Assembly (NCBI GenBank): GCA_025594325.1
Contig: JANHCV010000001.1
Span: 3,782,001-3,846,000 of the forward strand
Source of the DNA: Blastocladiella emersonii ATCC 22665
Taxonomy: Eukaryota; Blastocladiomycota; Blastocladiomycetes; Blastocladiales; Blastocladiaceae
Length of the DNA: 64,000 nt
Direction of reading: 5' to 3'
The position numbers and the translations under genes are program-made. Positions 20,895-30,883 of the stretch are shown piece after piece (position 1 is the first letter of the stretch; every line of letters starts with the position of its first letter). The notes below the pieces were generated by a model that saw nothing but the letters and a program-made list of their open reading frames with translations, was not told the origin of the DNA and made no database searches.

Positions 20895-21943
20895 GGTCTA
20901 GTCGTTGTCCGTGATGCGCGGCTCTAGCTGGCACGGGGAGAGGAGAGAGCCCTGCCGTCGTCCCTTGACACAGTCCATGGCCGCGGCCGGCGCCCGTGTC
21001 AGCGGCCGGATTCTCATCGCGCAACAAGGTTGACGTTGCAAGCACGGCAAATCAAGTTGCTCGGGCGGGGAGGGGAGCGTGAGAGCGGGGGCATGGCCAG
21101 GGCGAGATCAGGCAAGCGCGGCCCCGCAGATTCGCGAGCAAGTTGCGCGTGGGAATCGCGTCGCGTTTCAGCGCTGCGATGCGTCCGCGGACGGCAACCC
21201 GCACGCGTCTCTGACTCGACGAACGGCCGGCGAGCGGATCACTCTTGCCATCACCGACCGACGCGTCGCGCGACGCGCCCAAGCTCCCCTCTCGCATCAC
21301 GTCACGCGGCGCCTGCAGCAACACAACGACGCGCCGAATCTGTAAGCTGAAACGCGCCCGATCGGATGCCGAAAACCAATGGGCCGCGCGTCACGTGCCG
21401 CGGCACCACCCGGCAAGCCTGCATGAGCCACCCGCGCAAATGATCGACGCTGGCGCGCCGCCACCGCCTCGTCCGCCCGTCCGCCCGCGCCGCGCCGTAT
21501 GACGAGGGCGCTGACGGAGATCGGGCACGAATGCGGTCGTGATGAAATGTTGACACGCTTCATTACGGAGTGCTTGCGCATTTCTGCCCTGGCCCAGACG
21601 GGCTGGAGCAGCACGCGCCTGGGCAAGCTCGCTTGCGCAGCAGCGGCAGCCGCTGAGAGTTGAGTGGGCAGGGCACACTTTGACCGCACGGAGCGGGGAG
21701 CGGCGAGCGGCAACGCAGCGAGGTGCCACACCCGCGGCCGCCACCGCCCTATTTTGGCCTGCCGGCCCGCGCTGCTCCTGCTGCCACAAAGCCCGCGCGC
21801 GCCCCGCTCGCTCTCTCTCCCGCTCCAGCTTGCCCGCCACAGCAATACTTCGTCCTACCCAACTCGAATCTCGGCCGTCGAGTTGCTTAGCACGAACACC
21901 CTCCACCAACATTAGACCCCCCACCCTCACCACGACCGCCACC
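20895..21943. other. Divergent promoter region, no gene seen
   Basis: This 1.05-kb gap separates the minus-strand membrane protein gene from the plus-strand septin gene. Open frames on both strands read as Arg/Ala/Pro-rich noise with no family pattern. Pyrimidine-rich tracts near 21770-21940 precede the septin ATG. No tRNA-like B box or other RNA gene was evident. Confidence 0.5.
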
Positions 21944-23411
21944 ATGTTCCGCTCCCGTCGCAAGGCCGCTACCCCCCTCAACGTCATGGTACGCTGCTCC
22001 CCCCGCGCGCTTGACTGCCCTCCGCCCTGTCCTGCTCTCTAGCGCCGTCGTCCTGTCTACTGCACTGCTGCTGCCCCACCCAGTCCCCGCGAGCGCCGTC
22101 CCGAGCACCGGCATGGAGACGTCGCCTGCGCCACCCATGCCCCCTGCATCGCGAGCTCCGCAGCAACCGCTTCGGCCCGCGAGGCAGCGTGGCCTTGGTG
22201 CCGGTTATGGAAGGCATTCATCCCGCCGACCTCGTCCAGCTGCTCGGCGCCGATGCTCGGGCTGCCGCCGTGTCGACCGCCGCTGCACCATCGGGTAGCG
22301 TGCTGCCACGGCCGTGGTCGCATCGACAGCACATGTGGCCCATGAGCCCGGCCTACCAGCAACACATTCAGCAGCAGTCGCAGCAGCAGTCGTGGTGGAC
22401 AGACGAGCGGACGGGACGCAGAACGCCACCCGTCGCCAACTCTACTCTCCCGCTACCCCAAGTCATGAAACGATGCACTGACCCACCATCTCTCCTCTCC
22501 GCTCCCATTAGGTTGTGGGCCGTGAGGGCGTGGGCAAGTCCACGTTCCTGCGCACGCTGCTGGCGTCGCTGTCGCTCAACGGCAAGGTGGACCCGTCCAA
22601 GGCCACGCCCGTGCCCGTGTCGACCGAGACGCGCATCAAGGTGCACCACCCGGTCGAGGTCGAGTGCCAGGGCCACAAGGTCGCCCTGACCCTCATCGAC
22701 ACCCCCGGCCTGCCCTACTCGGCCGAGCAGGGCACCGAGCTCGCCACCGTCATGGGCTACATCGAGTCGCAGTTCGAGACCTCGCTCATCGAGGAGCTCA
22801 AGGTCAAGCGTAACCCCAAGTCGGCCGACACCATGGTCCACGCCATCCTGTACCTCCTGCCGCCCATGCTCCCCTTCCACCCCGTCGACCTGTCGGCCAT
22901 CCGCACCCTGTCGAACCGCGCCAACGTGATCCCGCTCCTCGCCCACGCCGACTCGATCACCAACCGCCAGCTCGAGAACCTCAAGGCTTCGCTCTTCAAG
23001 ACGCTGCAGGAGAACCTCGACCTGCTGTCCTTCGCCACGGCCGACATTGACGGCGACGGCATCATCGAGGACGAGGAGGAGGAGGAGTTCACGCGCGAGA
23101 TCACCAAGCTCAAGCAGTCCATGCCCTACACGGTCATTGGCGCCGAGTTCCCGCTCCCCGGCCAGAAGGCGACCTCCGAGTTCCTCGAGGTCGACGGCCA
23201 GAAGATCCTCGGCCGCGAGTACAAGTGGGGTGTCGTCAACGTCGACGACGAGCAGCACTGCGAGCTGCACCTCGCCAAGTTCCTCATCTTCGAGTTCGCC
23301 CTCCCCGGCCTCCGCTCCTTCACCCGCAACGTGCTCTACGAGCGCTACCGTACCGAGCGCCTCATGGCCCACGCCGGCAAGGCCGACCCCTCGGGCGCCA
23401 AGGAGGAGTAA
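21944..23411 (+). CDS. Divergent septin-family GTPase
   Basis: Exon 1 (21944-21988, MFRSRRKAATPLNVM) joins exon 2 (22512-23411) in phase, giving 314 residues. The junction recreates the septin lead-in to the P-loop, NVM-VVGREGVGKST (G1, about 16-26). Later motifs are LIDTPGLPY (G3), a weak G4 AHAD instead of AKAD, and the septin-unique region GREYKWGVVNVDDEQHCEL followed by VLYERYRTERL. Septins form heteromeric filaments at the bud neck or septum. An acidic loop (DGDGIIEDEEEEEF) lies between the G4 region and the septin-unique element. There is no C-terminal coiled coil, which is like Cdc10-class septins, but the usual N-terminal polybasic/alpha-0 helix is reduced to RSRRK. Intron 1 is 523 bases, far longer than others here. 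It holds an open, coding-like Gln-rich stretch (22189-22480) that could be an alternative exon. Confidence 0.85.
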
Positions 23412-23709
23412 GTCGTCGGTCGACTCTCCTGCTCCCCTCTTTTGTGTACTTCTAGCTCCCCCCCGCCATCCACTCGCACGACACTTTATCCTCCCTCTTC
23501 CAAAAACAAGCCATAGATGTCGATTTCATTTCTCATCTCAGTCCGATGCGCGACTGGTGCCGATGCTGATGAGGCGCACGAGGGATGAAGCTTCGAATCT
23601 GGTGCATCGGCTCCGAAGCAAGGACGAATCCCTCGCCACGCTGATCGGCGCGACCTTACGCTCGCCTCTCGCCCCCTCCACATCACGAAGACGAAGCAAC
23701 AGCCTCTCC

Positions 23710-24544
23710 ATGCACTCTCTCCGCCGCGGCCTCGCCGTCAGCACGGCGGCGCGCGCTCGGCACTTCCACGCGCAGCGCCCTCAGCTCGACGACGACTTGG
23801 GTAGCAGCGGCGACTCCGACACGACGAGGGACACCGATTCCAGCAGCAACACGTCGTGGCGCGACTTTGCCCTGCTGCACCTCTGGACCGACTCGTCGCC
23901 AACATCAACGACGGCCGCTACCCGCGACGTTCACGGCAGGATCGTCGCGCGCCAGACGCGGCGCAGGGACGCGGTGATGCAGCCGTGGTCGACGGTACCC
24001 GCGGTGCCCAAGTACCTCGGACTGGCGGGCTTGCTCCCGTTCCTCGCGACCACGCTTGGCGCGTACACTTGCGTGCCGACGGATATCTTGGGCTACCAGC
24101 TGCTCCAGGCGACGTACGGCGCGTCGATCTTGAGCTTCATGGGCGCGATCCACTGGGGGTCGGCTATGGCGGGCACCGGCTGTACGTCCCTTCAGTGCGA
24201 GTCCGCTGCGCACTCAAGTCCTCACGTTGCACGCGAGTGTAGCACCTGCGACGGCCAACAAGCGGTACCTCATCTCGGTCGTCCCGAGCCTGGCCGGGTT
24301 CGCGAGCCTCAACATGCCGCCGGACCTCGCGCTCCCGCTGCAGCTGACGGGTTTCGGCCTGCTCCTCGCGCAAGACGTGCACGCGTGGCGGTACCGCGAG
24401 CTGCCGCTCTGGTACCCGACCCTGCGCGTGCTCCTCACGTCGGTCGTCGTCGGCACGCTCGGGGCGACGTGGTACGCCAACAAGCGGCCGCTCGAGGTGG
24501 TCGCGGATATCAAGGAGGGCAAGCGCGTGCGCGAGCGCGAGTAA
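23710..24544 (+). CDS. DUF3429 (TMEM69-like) mitochondrial membrane protein, copy 1
   Basis: Exons 23710-24181 and 24243-24544 give 257 residues; the intron is 61 bases (GTACGT...TAG). The N-terminus MHSLRRGLAVSTAARARHFHAQRP is a likely mitochondrial presequence. The DUF3429 core is clear: QPWSTVPAVPKYLGLAGLLPF, LLQATYGASILSFMGAIHWG (the family signature), RYLISVVPSLAGFASL, and LPLWYPTLRVLLTSVVVGTLG before ATWYANKR. Four to five membrane helices are expected, in the inner mitochondrial membrane. The family's biochemical role is unknown. This copy looks intact. It is the closest relative of the copy at 41794, whose exon 2 differs at only a few bases. Confidence 0.85.
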
Positions 24545-24770
24545 CTGCGGAGGCGTTCTCAGCGGTAACGGGAGTGTTTGAGGAGATGAAACCATGGCGC
24601 GACGCGTCGTTCACGATGTACATAGACCAAGTGGTGGCTTGAGGATGCGCATCAAGGACGCGTCGTTCATCGACTTCGACGCGATTTTCTGCAGCACCCT
24701 CGGCTGGCAGCCACTCGTCGCCGGCCCTCTCTCGCACTCTCTCACCCCTGCACAGCACGAACGCAAGCGA

Positions 24771-25763
24771 ATGAAGCTTTCAAGCAGTCACTACATTCGC
24801 CGCGGCCTCGCCGTCTCGCCAGCGGCGTCGCGCTTCCGTTGGCTTCACCCGCGGTTCAAGTCCACCGGCAAGGACTCCCGCGATTCCACCACCACGCCCG
24901 ACACGTCCAACACCGCGGCCGACGACCCTGAGGCCCGCGCGTATCGGGAGGGAAGGAAACGCGCCGTTTCGGCGCTAGTCTCGGCGGTGAAAGCCATGGA
25001 GGCCGACCCGTCCAAAATGGCCAAAGGTATCCTCAACGTCGACAAGAAGGACCTCGACATCTTGTTTCGCCCCGCTCCGCCCGAGATGGAAGAGCGCCTC
25101 CGCAAGCTTCCGCCCGCGGCGACCAAAAAGTAGGGCATCGCGATGCGCCGCAACGACCAGCTGCTGCAGCCGTGGTCGAAAATCCCCGTGGCGCCCAAGT
25201 ACTTTATCTTTGCGATCCTGGTGCCGTTCATCGTCAACACGATCAACGCCTACACGTGTGTGTTCCGAACGACATCTTCAGCTACCAGCTGCAGCAGGTC
25301 GCGTACGGCGGGTCGCTTCTCTGTCTCTACCGGCGCGTTCCACTGGAGATCCGTCGCGGCATACTCAAACTGTACGTTTCCCGCCCTTCGCTGCCACCCG
25401 CGCGTACACTCACGTCACTCGCTGACCGCGTAGCACTCGTGGCAGGCAGGCAGTAAGTGGTACCTCATCTCGCCGGTCCCGCTCATGGCCGGTTTCGCGA
25501 GCTTTTACGTGGCGCCGGACTTTGCGCTGCCCATGCAGATGATCGGGTACGGAGTGATGCTGGCGCAGACGATCCGCATGTGGTGGATCTACCGTGCGCC
25601 GCTGTGGTTCCCGACCCTGCGCGGGCTGCTCGCGATGGTTGCAGTGGGCGCGCTCGGCGCAACGTGGTTCGCCAACAAGTGGACGATCGCACGGCGCGCT
25701 GTACTCGCCGACATCAAGGAGAGTGGTGGTGAGCAGAAGAAGCGGGAGCAGCAGAAGGAATGA
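24771..25763 (+). pseudogene. DUF3429 copy 2, disrupted
   Basis: It starts like its neighbours (MKLSSSHYIRRGLAVSPAASRFRWLHPRFKS) and keeps recognisable family segments: LLQPWSKIPVAPKYFIFAIL, QLQQVAYGG, GAFHW, then WYLISPVPLMAGFASFYVAPD and LWFPTLRGLLAMVAVGALGATWFANK, ending at 25763. It carries an in-frame TAG at 25131-25133. A 2-base insertion lies in TGTGTGTTCC near 25257-25266 and a compensating extra C near 25331, so about 22 residues of the first helical region are scrambled. The intron (GTACGTTTCC to an AG near 25450) is still usable. Either this is a decaying paralogue or the TAG is removed by an unseen splice; no good branch site supports the latter. Confidence 0.7.
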
Positions 25764-25924
25764 TGTGCGACGAATACATGGCCTGTGCTGTGCGAGCGAC
25801 GCGTCGTTCATGCCGCCTTCGAACAGTGGCGTGGCTTGGAGCGTTTGCGCGGCGGCCTCGGCAGCCAGTTCTCGTTCGTCTCCTCGCACTCCCTCTCGCC
25901 CATGATCTTCAGAATCACGGAACC

Positions 25925-26961
25925 ATGAATCTTGCACGCAGCCTCTCCATGCAATCTCTCTGCCGCGGCCTTGCCATCACGCCCGCGCCCGCGGCGGCGT
26001 CGCGCTTCCATCTGCTTCACGCGCGGTTCAAGTCGAGCAAGGCCGGCAAGGCCCGCAAAACGCCCGCCGGCAAGACCCGCGACAGGCCCATCGCCATGAG
26101 CGACGGTCCTGGCGTCCGTGGCGACCGTGACGATGTTGACGTCCGTGCGCACCGAGCGGAGAGGGCGCGCGCTATGGAGAAGCTCGTCTCGGCGTTGGAA
26201 GCTAGGAAGGCCGACCCGTCCAAGAAGCTCAACACGGTCCTCACCCCCAAGGAAGTTGACCTTCTGGTCTGGCCCGCCCCGGGCGGTAAGGAGGAGCGCC
26301 TCCGCAAGCTCGAGGCTGCGATGGCCAAAGAAGAGAACCCCGAGACGTGGCGCACCGACGCGCTGCTGCAGCCGTGGTCAACGATCCCCACAACGGACAA
26401 GTACTTGGGGCTCGCGTGGTTGCCGCCATTCCTCGTCAACGCTTATAACGCGTACACGTGCGTTCCGGCGGCCATCTTGAACCACCAGCTGATGCAGGCG
26501 ACGTACGGCGCGACGATCCTCTGCGTCATGGGCTTCTTTCACGGGGTAGTTGTCGAGGTTACCGGTACCAACGACGGTGCGTCTGCCTCTCGTCAATACG
26601 AAGCGCACGCACTCCGCTGACATCGGTCCCTACCCGACCATCCCGTACAGACGGCAAGGAGATCGTGAAGCCATATGTCGTCACGGTGGTACCGCTCCTG
26701 GCTGGCGTCGCGAGCTTCTTCATGCAGCCCGACTACGCGCTTCCCGTTCAGATGGCCGGCCTCAGCCTGCTCTTGGTAAAGGGAGTGCGCACCTGGCGGC
26801 GCGGCCATATGCAGCTGTGGTACCCGACGCTGCGCATCGTGCTCACGACCGTGGCCGTCGGCGCGCTTGGCGTGACGTGGTACGCCGACAAGCGGTCGCC
26901 CGCGCAGTACGACGTGGTCGCCGACATCAAGGAGGGCTTGCGCGTGCTCGAGATCGAGTAG
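25925..26961 (+). CDS. DUF3429 (TMEM69-like) mitochondrial membrane protein, copy 3
   Basis: Exons 25925-26576 and 26651-26961 give 320 residues; the intron is 74 bases (GTGCGT...CAG). The presequence is MNLARSLSMQSLCRGLAI. A charged Lys/Arg/Glu linker includes KADPSKKLNTVLTPKEVDLLVWPAPGG. The DUF3429 core follows: LLQPWSTIPTTDKYLGLAWLPPFLVNAYNAYTCV, LMQATYGATILCVMG, PYVVTVVPLLAGVASFFMQPDYALPVQM, and LWYPTLRIVLTTVAVGALG. The HWG signature of copy 1 is replaced by FHGVVVEV, so this copy may have shifted in function. From 26823 onward its sequence is identical to the copy at 42826. Confidence 0.82.
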
Positions 26962-28272
26962 CCGCGGACGCCCCAGCGGCGGCAGCAGCAGTAGTAGCGT
27001 TGGGTGGGTCGGAATACACGCGGTGTGGCGCAACGCGTCGTCGTTTAGGACCTGAAACTGGGAGACGGTTGGACGGGGAACACGAGCGCTTGAGGACAAG
27101 CTCAGGGGCCACGGTTTTAAGCTCACATCGATCCTCAGTAATCGCACCATGGAAGTTGATGAATCGTTCGCGCGGACCGTCGCCCGCATCGTGGCCGCGC
27201 GAGAGCAGATCGAGGGCGTCGGAGTTACGGTCCGTCGCACGTTGGGCACTGTCGGAATGCCCAACCTCGACCCGTTCCTGCTCCTCGACGATTTTGCGTA
27301 AGAGAGCGCGTGCTGTCGCGGAAGACCTGAAATTCTTACACGAACGAACGGTAGCGTCGATCCGCCGGCGGGGTTCGCGGATCACCCGCACCGCGGGTTC
27401 GAGACGGTCTCGTACCTCCTCTCGGGCAGCAGCGAGCACGAGGACTTTGCCGGGCATCGTGGTCGCCTCGGACCGGGCGACCTGCAGTGGGTGCGTCAGC
27501 ACCGATCACGCCTTGCACGCCGGCTTACACCGCAAGAGTAGATGACAGCGGGCCGCGGGATCGTGCACGCCGAGGTGCCCACGGGCAAGACCACGGCCAC
27601 GGGCCTGCAGCTGTGGGTCAACCTGCCCGCGTCCGAGAAGATGTGCGAGCCGCGGTACCAGGAGCTGCGCGGCGCCAACCTGCCGCGCGTGTCGCCGTCT
27701 CCCGGAATCGACGTGATCGTGCTTGCGGGCGATGCGTTCGGCGCAGCGGCCAAGGTGCGCACCGCCACGCCCATGTGCTACTTTGACGTGACGGTGCAGC
27801 CCGGGTCCCGCGTCGCGGTGCCGCTGCCGCCCGCGTACAATGCGCTCGTGTACGTGCTCTCGGGCGCGGTGGTCGTGAGCGGGTCGCGTGAGGCCAAGGC
27901 GCATGAGTGCATCGTCCTAGACTCGGTGCCAAACGGCGCGACCGCATCGCACGTCGACGCGGCCGTGGCCATCGACGCGACCTGTCCCGCGCGTCTCGTC
28001 GTGCTCGGCGGTGAGCCCATCAATGGTGCGTCTTAGGCGCGAGCATGCGTCCGATCAGCTCACATATCACGACCCGAATAGAGCCGATCGTGCGCCACGG
28101 ACCGTTCGTGATGAACACGTACGACGAGATCCGCGAGGCCATGGACGACTACCACAACGGCCGCAACGGGTTCGAGCGCGCGCCCAGGTTCCGCAGCAAG
28201 ATCGGGAAGCGTGTTGCCGCGGCAGCGGCGGCCTCGGCTGCTTCGACGCGATCCCGAAGCGGGTCGGCCGCC
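26823..28272 (+). repeat. Direct segmental duplication, left copy (1,450 bp)
   Basis: This block matches 43732-45181 with a constant offset of 16,909 bases. I found no mismatch when comparing it by eye, including introns and the intergenic DNA. It starts inside exon 2 of DUF3429 copy 3, covers the whole intergenic gap, and ends ten bases before the pirin stop codon. Identity at silent and intronic sites points to a very recent duplication or gene conversion. Confidence 0.9.
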
Positions 28273-28281
28273 GCGAAGTGA
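27149..28281 (+). CDS. Pirin-family bicupin, copy A
   Basis: Exons 27149-27297, 27355-27490, 27542-28025 and 28082-28281 give 322 residues; all introns are 51-57 bases and in phase. The N-terminal cupin shows VRRTLGTVGMPNLDPFLLLDDFAV, FADHPHRGFETVSYLLSG, HEDFAGHRGRLGPGDLQWMTAGRGIVHAEVP and LQLWVNLP. The HPHRG, His and Glu positions are the usual metal ligands. The C-terminal cupin region includes VRHGPFVMNTYDEIREAMDDY. Pirins are iron-binding nuclear or cytosolic proteins; some have quercetinase activity and others act as redox-sensitive regulators. The tail ends in a Ser/Arg/Ala-rich stretch. It lies 187 bases downstream of DUF3429 copy 3 on the same strand. Confidence 0.93.
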
Positions 28282-28297
28282 GGTTTGTTGTCTCGCA

Positions 28298-29326
28298 GGC
28301 ACGCGCTGCGCCGCAATGCGTTCTTTCCGCGGGAGTCGCAGTTCAGGGATCCGCGGCGAATCTGGTGCACACACCTCTGTGCCCTGTTCTCCTCTCTCCC
28401 TCCCTGCTCTCCGCACAAATATCACTACCATGTATCTCGCACGAACCTCACTCTATGCATCGACTCGAGGTCTGAGCGCACGGGCGCGGGCCGTAACCCT
28501 GGCCGGCTCGCTTCGCGGTCGCCGCGGCGGACCCGCTGCCGCCGCCGCATTCATGGTCCAGCCACCCTCGTAAACACGCAAAACGAGCGAGCTGACACTG
28601 TCGTGCGTAGCGACACGCATCCACCGACGCGGCTGCGCCCGCTGCAAGCACCACCGACGCTTCAAGCGAACCGGCAGCGATCCTCCGCCCCAAGCACTGG
28701 ACCTACTCGCGGCCCGCGATCCTTGCCATAGCCACGGTGTGGGCCGCGCCACACGCCATGGCCGTCATGGGCCTCGTCGTCGATGCGCCGTGGACCATGC
28801 TGCCGACCACGGGCGCCGCGCTGCTCGCCGTGTCGGGTGCCGCGCACACCTTCTCGCTCAACAACTACGATCTCGGTCCGTACTTGTTTTCTTGTTAAGC
28901 AATGGAACCGCACCGCACTCGTCCATTCACGCCCGTACTCGTATCCCCGCGTAGAGCCCAAGCTGCGCACGCACCAGGCCGTCGCGAGCTTCCTCGCGCC
29001 CGTTGGCGCGTTCGCGTCCGTTGCCGTGGCGCCGACCTCGGTCCTGGCCGCCATCTCGATCCAGTTCGCGTCGCACGTCTACATCGACCACGTCGACGAC
29101 CTCGCCATCACGTACGGCGTGCTGCCGCGGTGGTACCGCCTGCGCTTCGCGTACATGTTCCTGTCGGGCGTGGCCCTCGGCGCGCTCGGCTGGCGCAAGT
29201 TCTACCTCGGCGAGGAGCTCGTCATGATCGATACGGCCTTGGACGAGGAAGAGAACGAGGCCGAGGTCGAGGTCGAGGTCGAGCGAGAGGATGTGACTGA
29301 GCCGGAAGGCGGCGAGGAGGAGGCGA
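28298..29326 (+). repeat. Inverted repeat, left arm (1,029 bp)
   Basis: This arm is the reverse complement of 33051-34079 with no difference that I could see; coordinates sum to 62,377. Weaker homology continues for about 45 bases beyond 29326. The arm begins 25 bases after the end of the direct duplication and contains nearly all of a DUF3429-like gene. Together the arms could form a 1-kb stem around a 3.7-kb spacer. Confidence 0.9.
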
Positions 29327-29337
29327 GCTTGAGTTGA
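28430..29337 (+). CDS. Divergent DUF3429-like membrane protein, inverted-repeat copy C
   Basis: Exons 28430-28492, 28611-28875 and 28955-29337 give 236 residues. Intron 1 uses GTAACC with a CTGAC branch and intron 2 GTCCGT; both keep phase. The N-terminus MYLARTSLYASTRGLSARARA followed by RHAST resembles a mitochondrial presequence. Helices include RPAILAIATVWAAPHAMAVMG, TTGAALLAVSGAAHTFSL, AVASFLAPVGAFASVAVAP and LRFAYMFLSGVALGALGW. The layout and the PRWYRLRFAYMFLSGVALGALG element parallel LPLWYPTLRVLLTSVVVGTLG of the neighbouring DUF3429 genes, so I treat it as a distant paralogue. The tail is strongly acidic. The first splice junction is the least certain part. Confidence 0.65.
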
Positions 29338-29498
29338 GGATGATCGTCGCTGATCTGAACGCGCAATAGAAGCCTGCGAAATCTCGCGCACTCACGATGA
29401 AGTCGTTGATGATGCTCAACCATGATGCTCTGCACGAACAGTCGCGACCCTAAGGCGAGCTCAACGCTAGACGACGAGTGAACGCGAGAAAACACGAT

Positions 29499-30669
29499 CT
29501 ATTCGAAGAGCGACGCGAGCGAGATGCTCCCGCCGTCAGCGCTGCGCGTCGAACGCACAGGCGTGACCTTGAACGACTCGTAGAGCGCCGGTGCCTTGTC
29601 GCCCGACGACGACGCGTCCGCGCCGATCCGCTCGCCGTCAGCGTTGCGCTTGAGAAACTTGGCCATACCCGCAGAACCCGCCGCCTCCTTTTCGGCGCGC
29701 TCGGCCGGCCAGTCGTCGACCACGACGTCGTTCTTGAGCAGGTTCTCGGTTGTCGACCAGCTGAAGCGGATGACGCCCGGCCAGCCAAACACGGGATCGA
29801 GGGTGCGCTTGAGCCACGCGACCGTGTTCGGGTCTACATGTCGCAAGTGTTCGCGTTAGAAGCGAGGCTGGATCGCGCTGCCGTGGGGGAACGAACGCAC
29901 CAGACGGATAACCCGATCCCCAGGTCGTGTCGATCTCCTCGGTGAGAGCGGACTCGACAAACTCCCAGCGCGAGAGGACGTGGTCGCGGACGACCTTGGC
30001 CACGATACTCGCGGCACTGACCGTCGCGTACAGCGAGTCGGCCTTCTTGGCGACGGTGAAGCCAATCTTCGGGAAGCGCGCCTTGAGCTTGCGCTGGTAC
30101 GAGTCTGGCGGGCCGACCGTGTCGACGTAGACGTGCTCGAGATTCACGCCGCGGTCGACGAGCGACTGGATCAGCGACATGGTGGTGTCGTGTGCGATCG
30201 CGTTCAGGTTGTACTTGGACCGCTGCAGCATCCACTCGGAGAGGTCCTGCGGCGACAAGGCATTGTACGCGAAGCCGAGCTGCGGTTCGCTCGTGATGGC
30301 CTCCTCGTCCTGCGAGTCCAGCGCGAGGTCGCCGAGCGACGGAAGCGCGGCGCCGTTGCCCATGGCGGCGGAGGCAATCTTGGCAAAGCGCGTCGCGCGC
30401 TGCTCCTCGTTGAGCACCTTGGAGTCGTCGACGGCCATGTCACGCAGGATCTGCTCGCTCGGCTTGGGGAGGTAGCACACGGCGTAGACCATGGGGCCGA
30501 GGACGGGTCCACGACCAGCCTCGTCGACACCGAGAATGCAGGGCTCGGTGCGGCACGCAGCGGGGACCTCGCTGAAGTACTGGACCGACCGGACCATGGG
30601 CAGTGGCGGGAACGTCGCCGCGTGCGCATCCGTCGGGTGCGGTGGCGGATCCATGGGTGTTGATGACAT
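29499..30669 (-). CDS. RNH201: Ribonuclease H2 catalytic subunit A
   Basis: Exons 30669-29901 and 29833-29499 (minus) give 367 residues; the 67-base intron has a CTAAC branch and TAG acceptor. The catalytic motif GVDEAGRGPVLGPMVYA places Asp49 and Glu50. Later family motifs are HVYVDTVGPPDSYQ, KKADSLYATVSAASIVAKVVRD, and GSGYPSDPNTVAWL, which is restored exactly across the splice. RNase H2 removes ribonucleotides from DNA and RNA from RNA:DNA hybrids. The start is the Met before SSTPMDPPP; longer in-frame sequence upstream lacks conservation. It shares a 214-base divergent promoter with the GST-like gene and lies between the two inverted arms. Confidence 0.93.
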
Positions 30670-30883
30670 TGCAGCAAGTGGTAGAGTGCGGATGGGGCTC
30701 TCGTCGTGATGAACGAGTTGATCAGGTCGCAGCAGCGCGGTCACGCCGCCCAAGCCGACGATTCCGAGAGCGCGTCGCGCCCACCGTGTGCGACCATGAT
30801 TTCTCCCCTCTCCTCCGTCCCTGCCTCTGGACCAACGCCAGAGTGCTCCATGAATCGTTGCTGAAGCCATCGCATAGACAGCC

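Noticed and set aside
27390-27410. GGTTCGAGAC resembling a tRNA B box (and its copy at 44299-44319)
   Set aside because: It lies inside the second pirin exon with no A box or cloverleaf around it.
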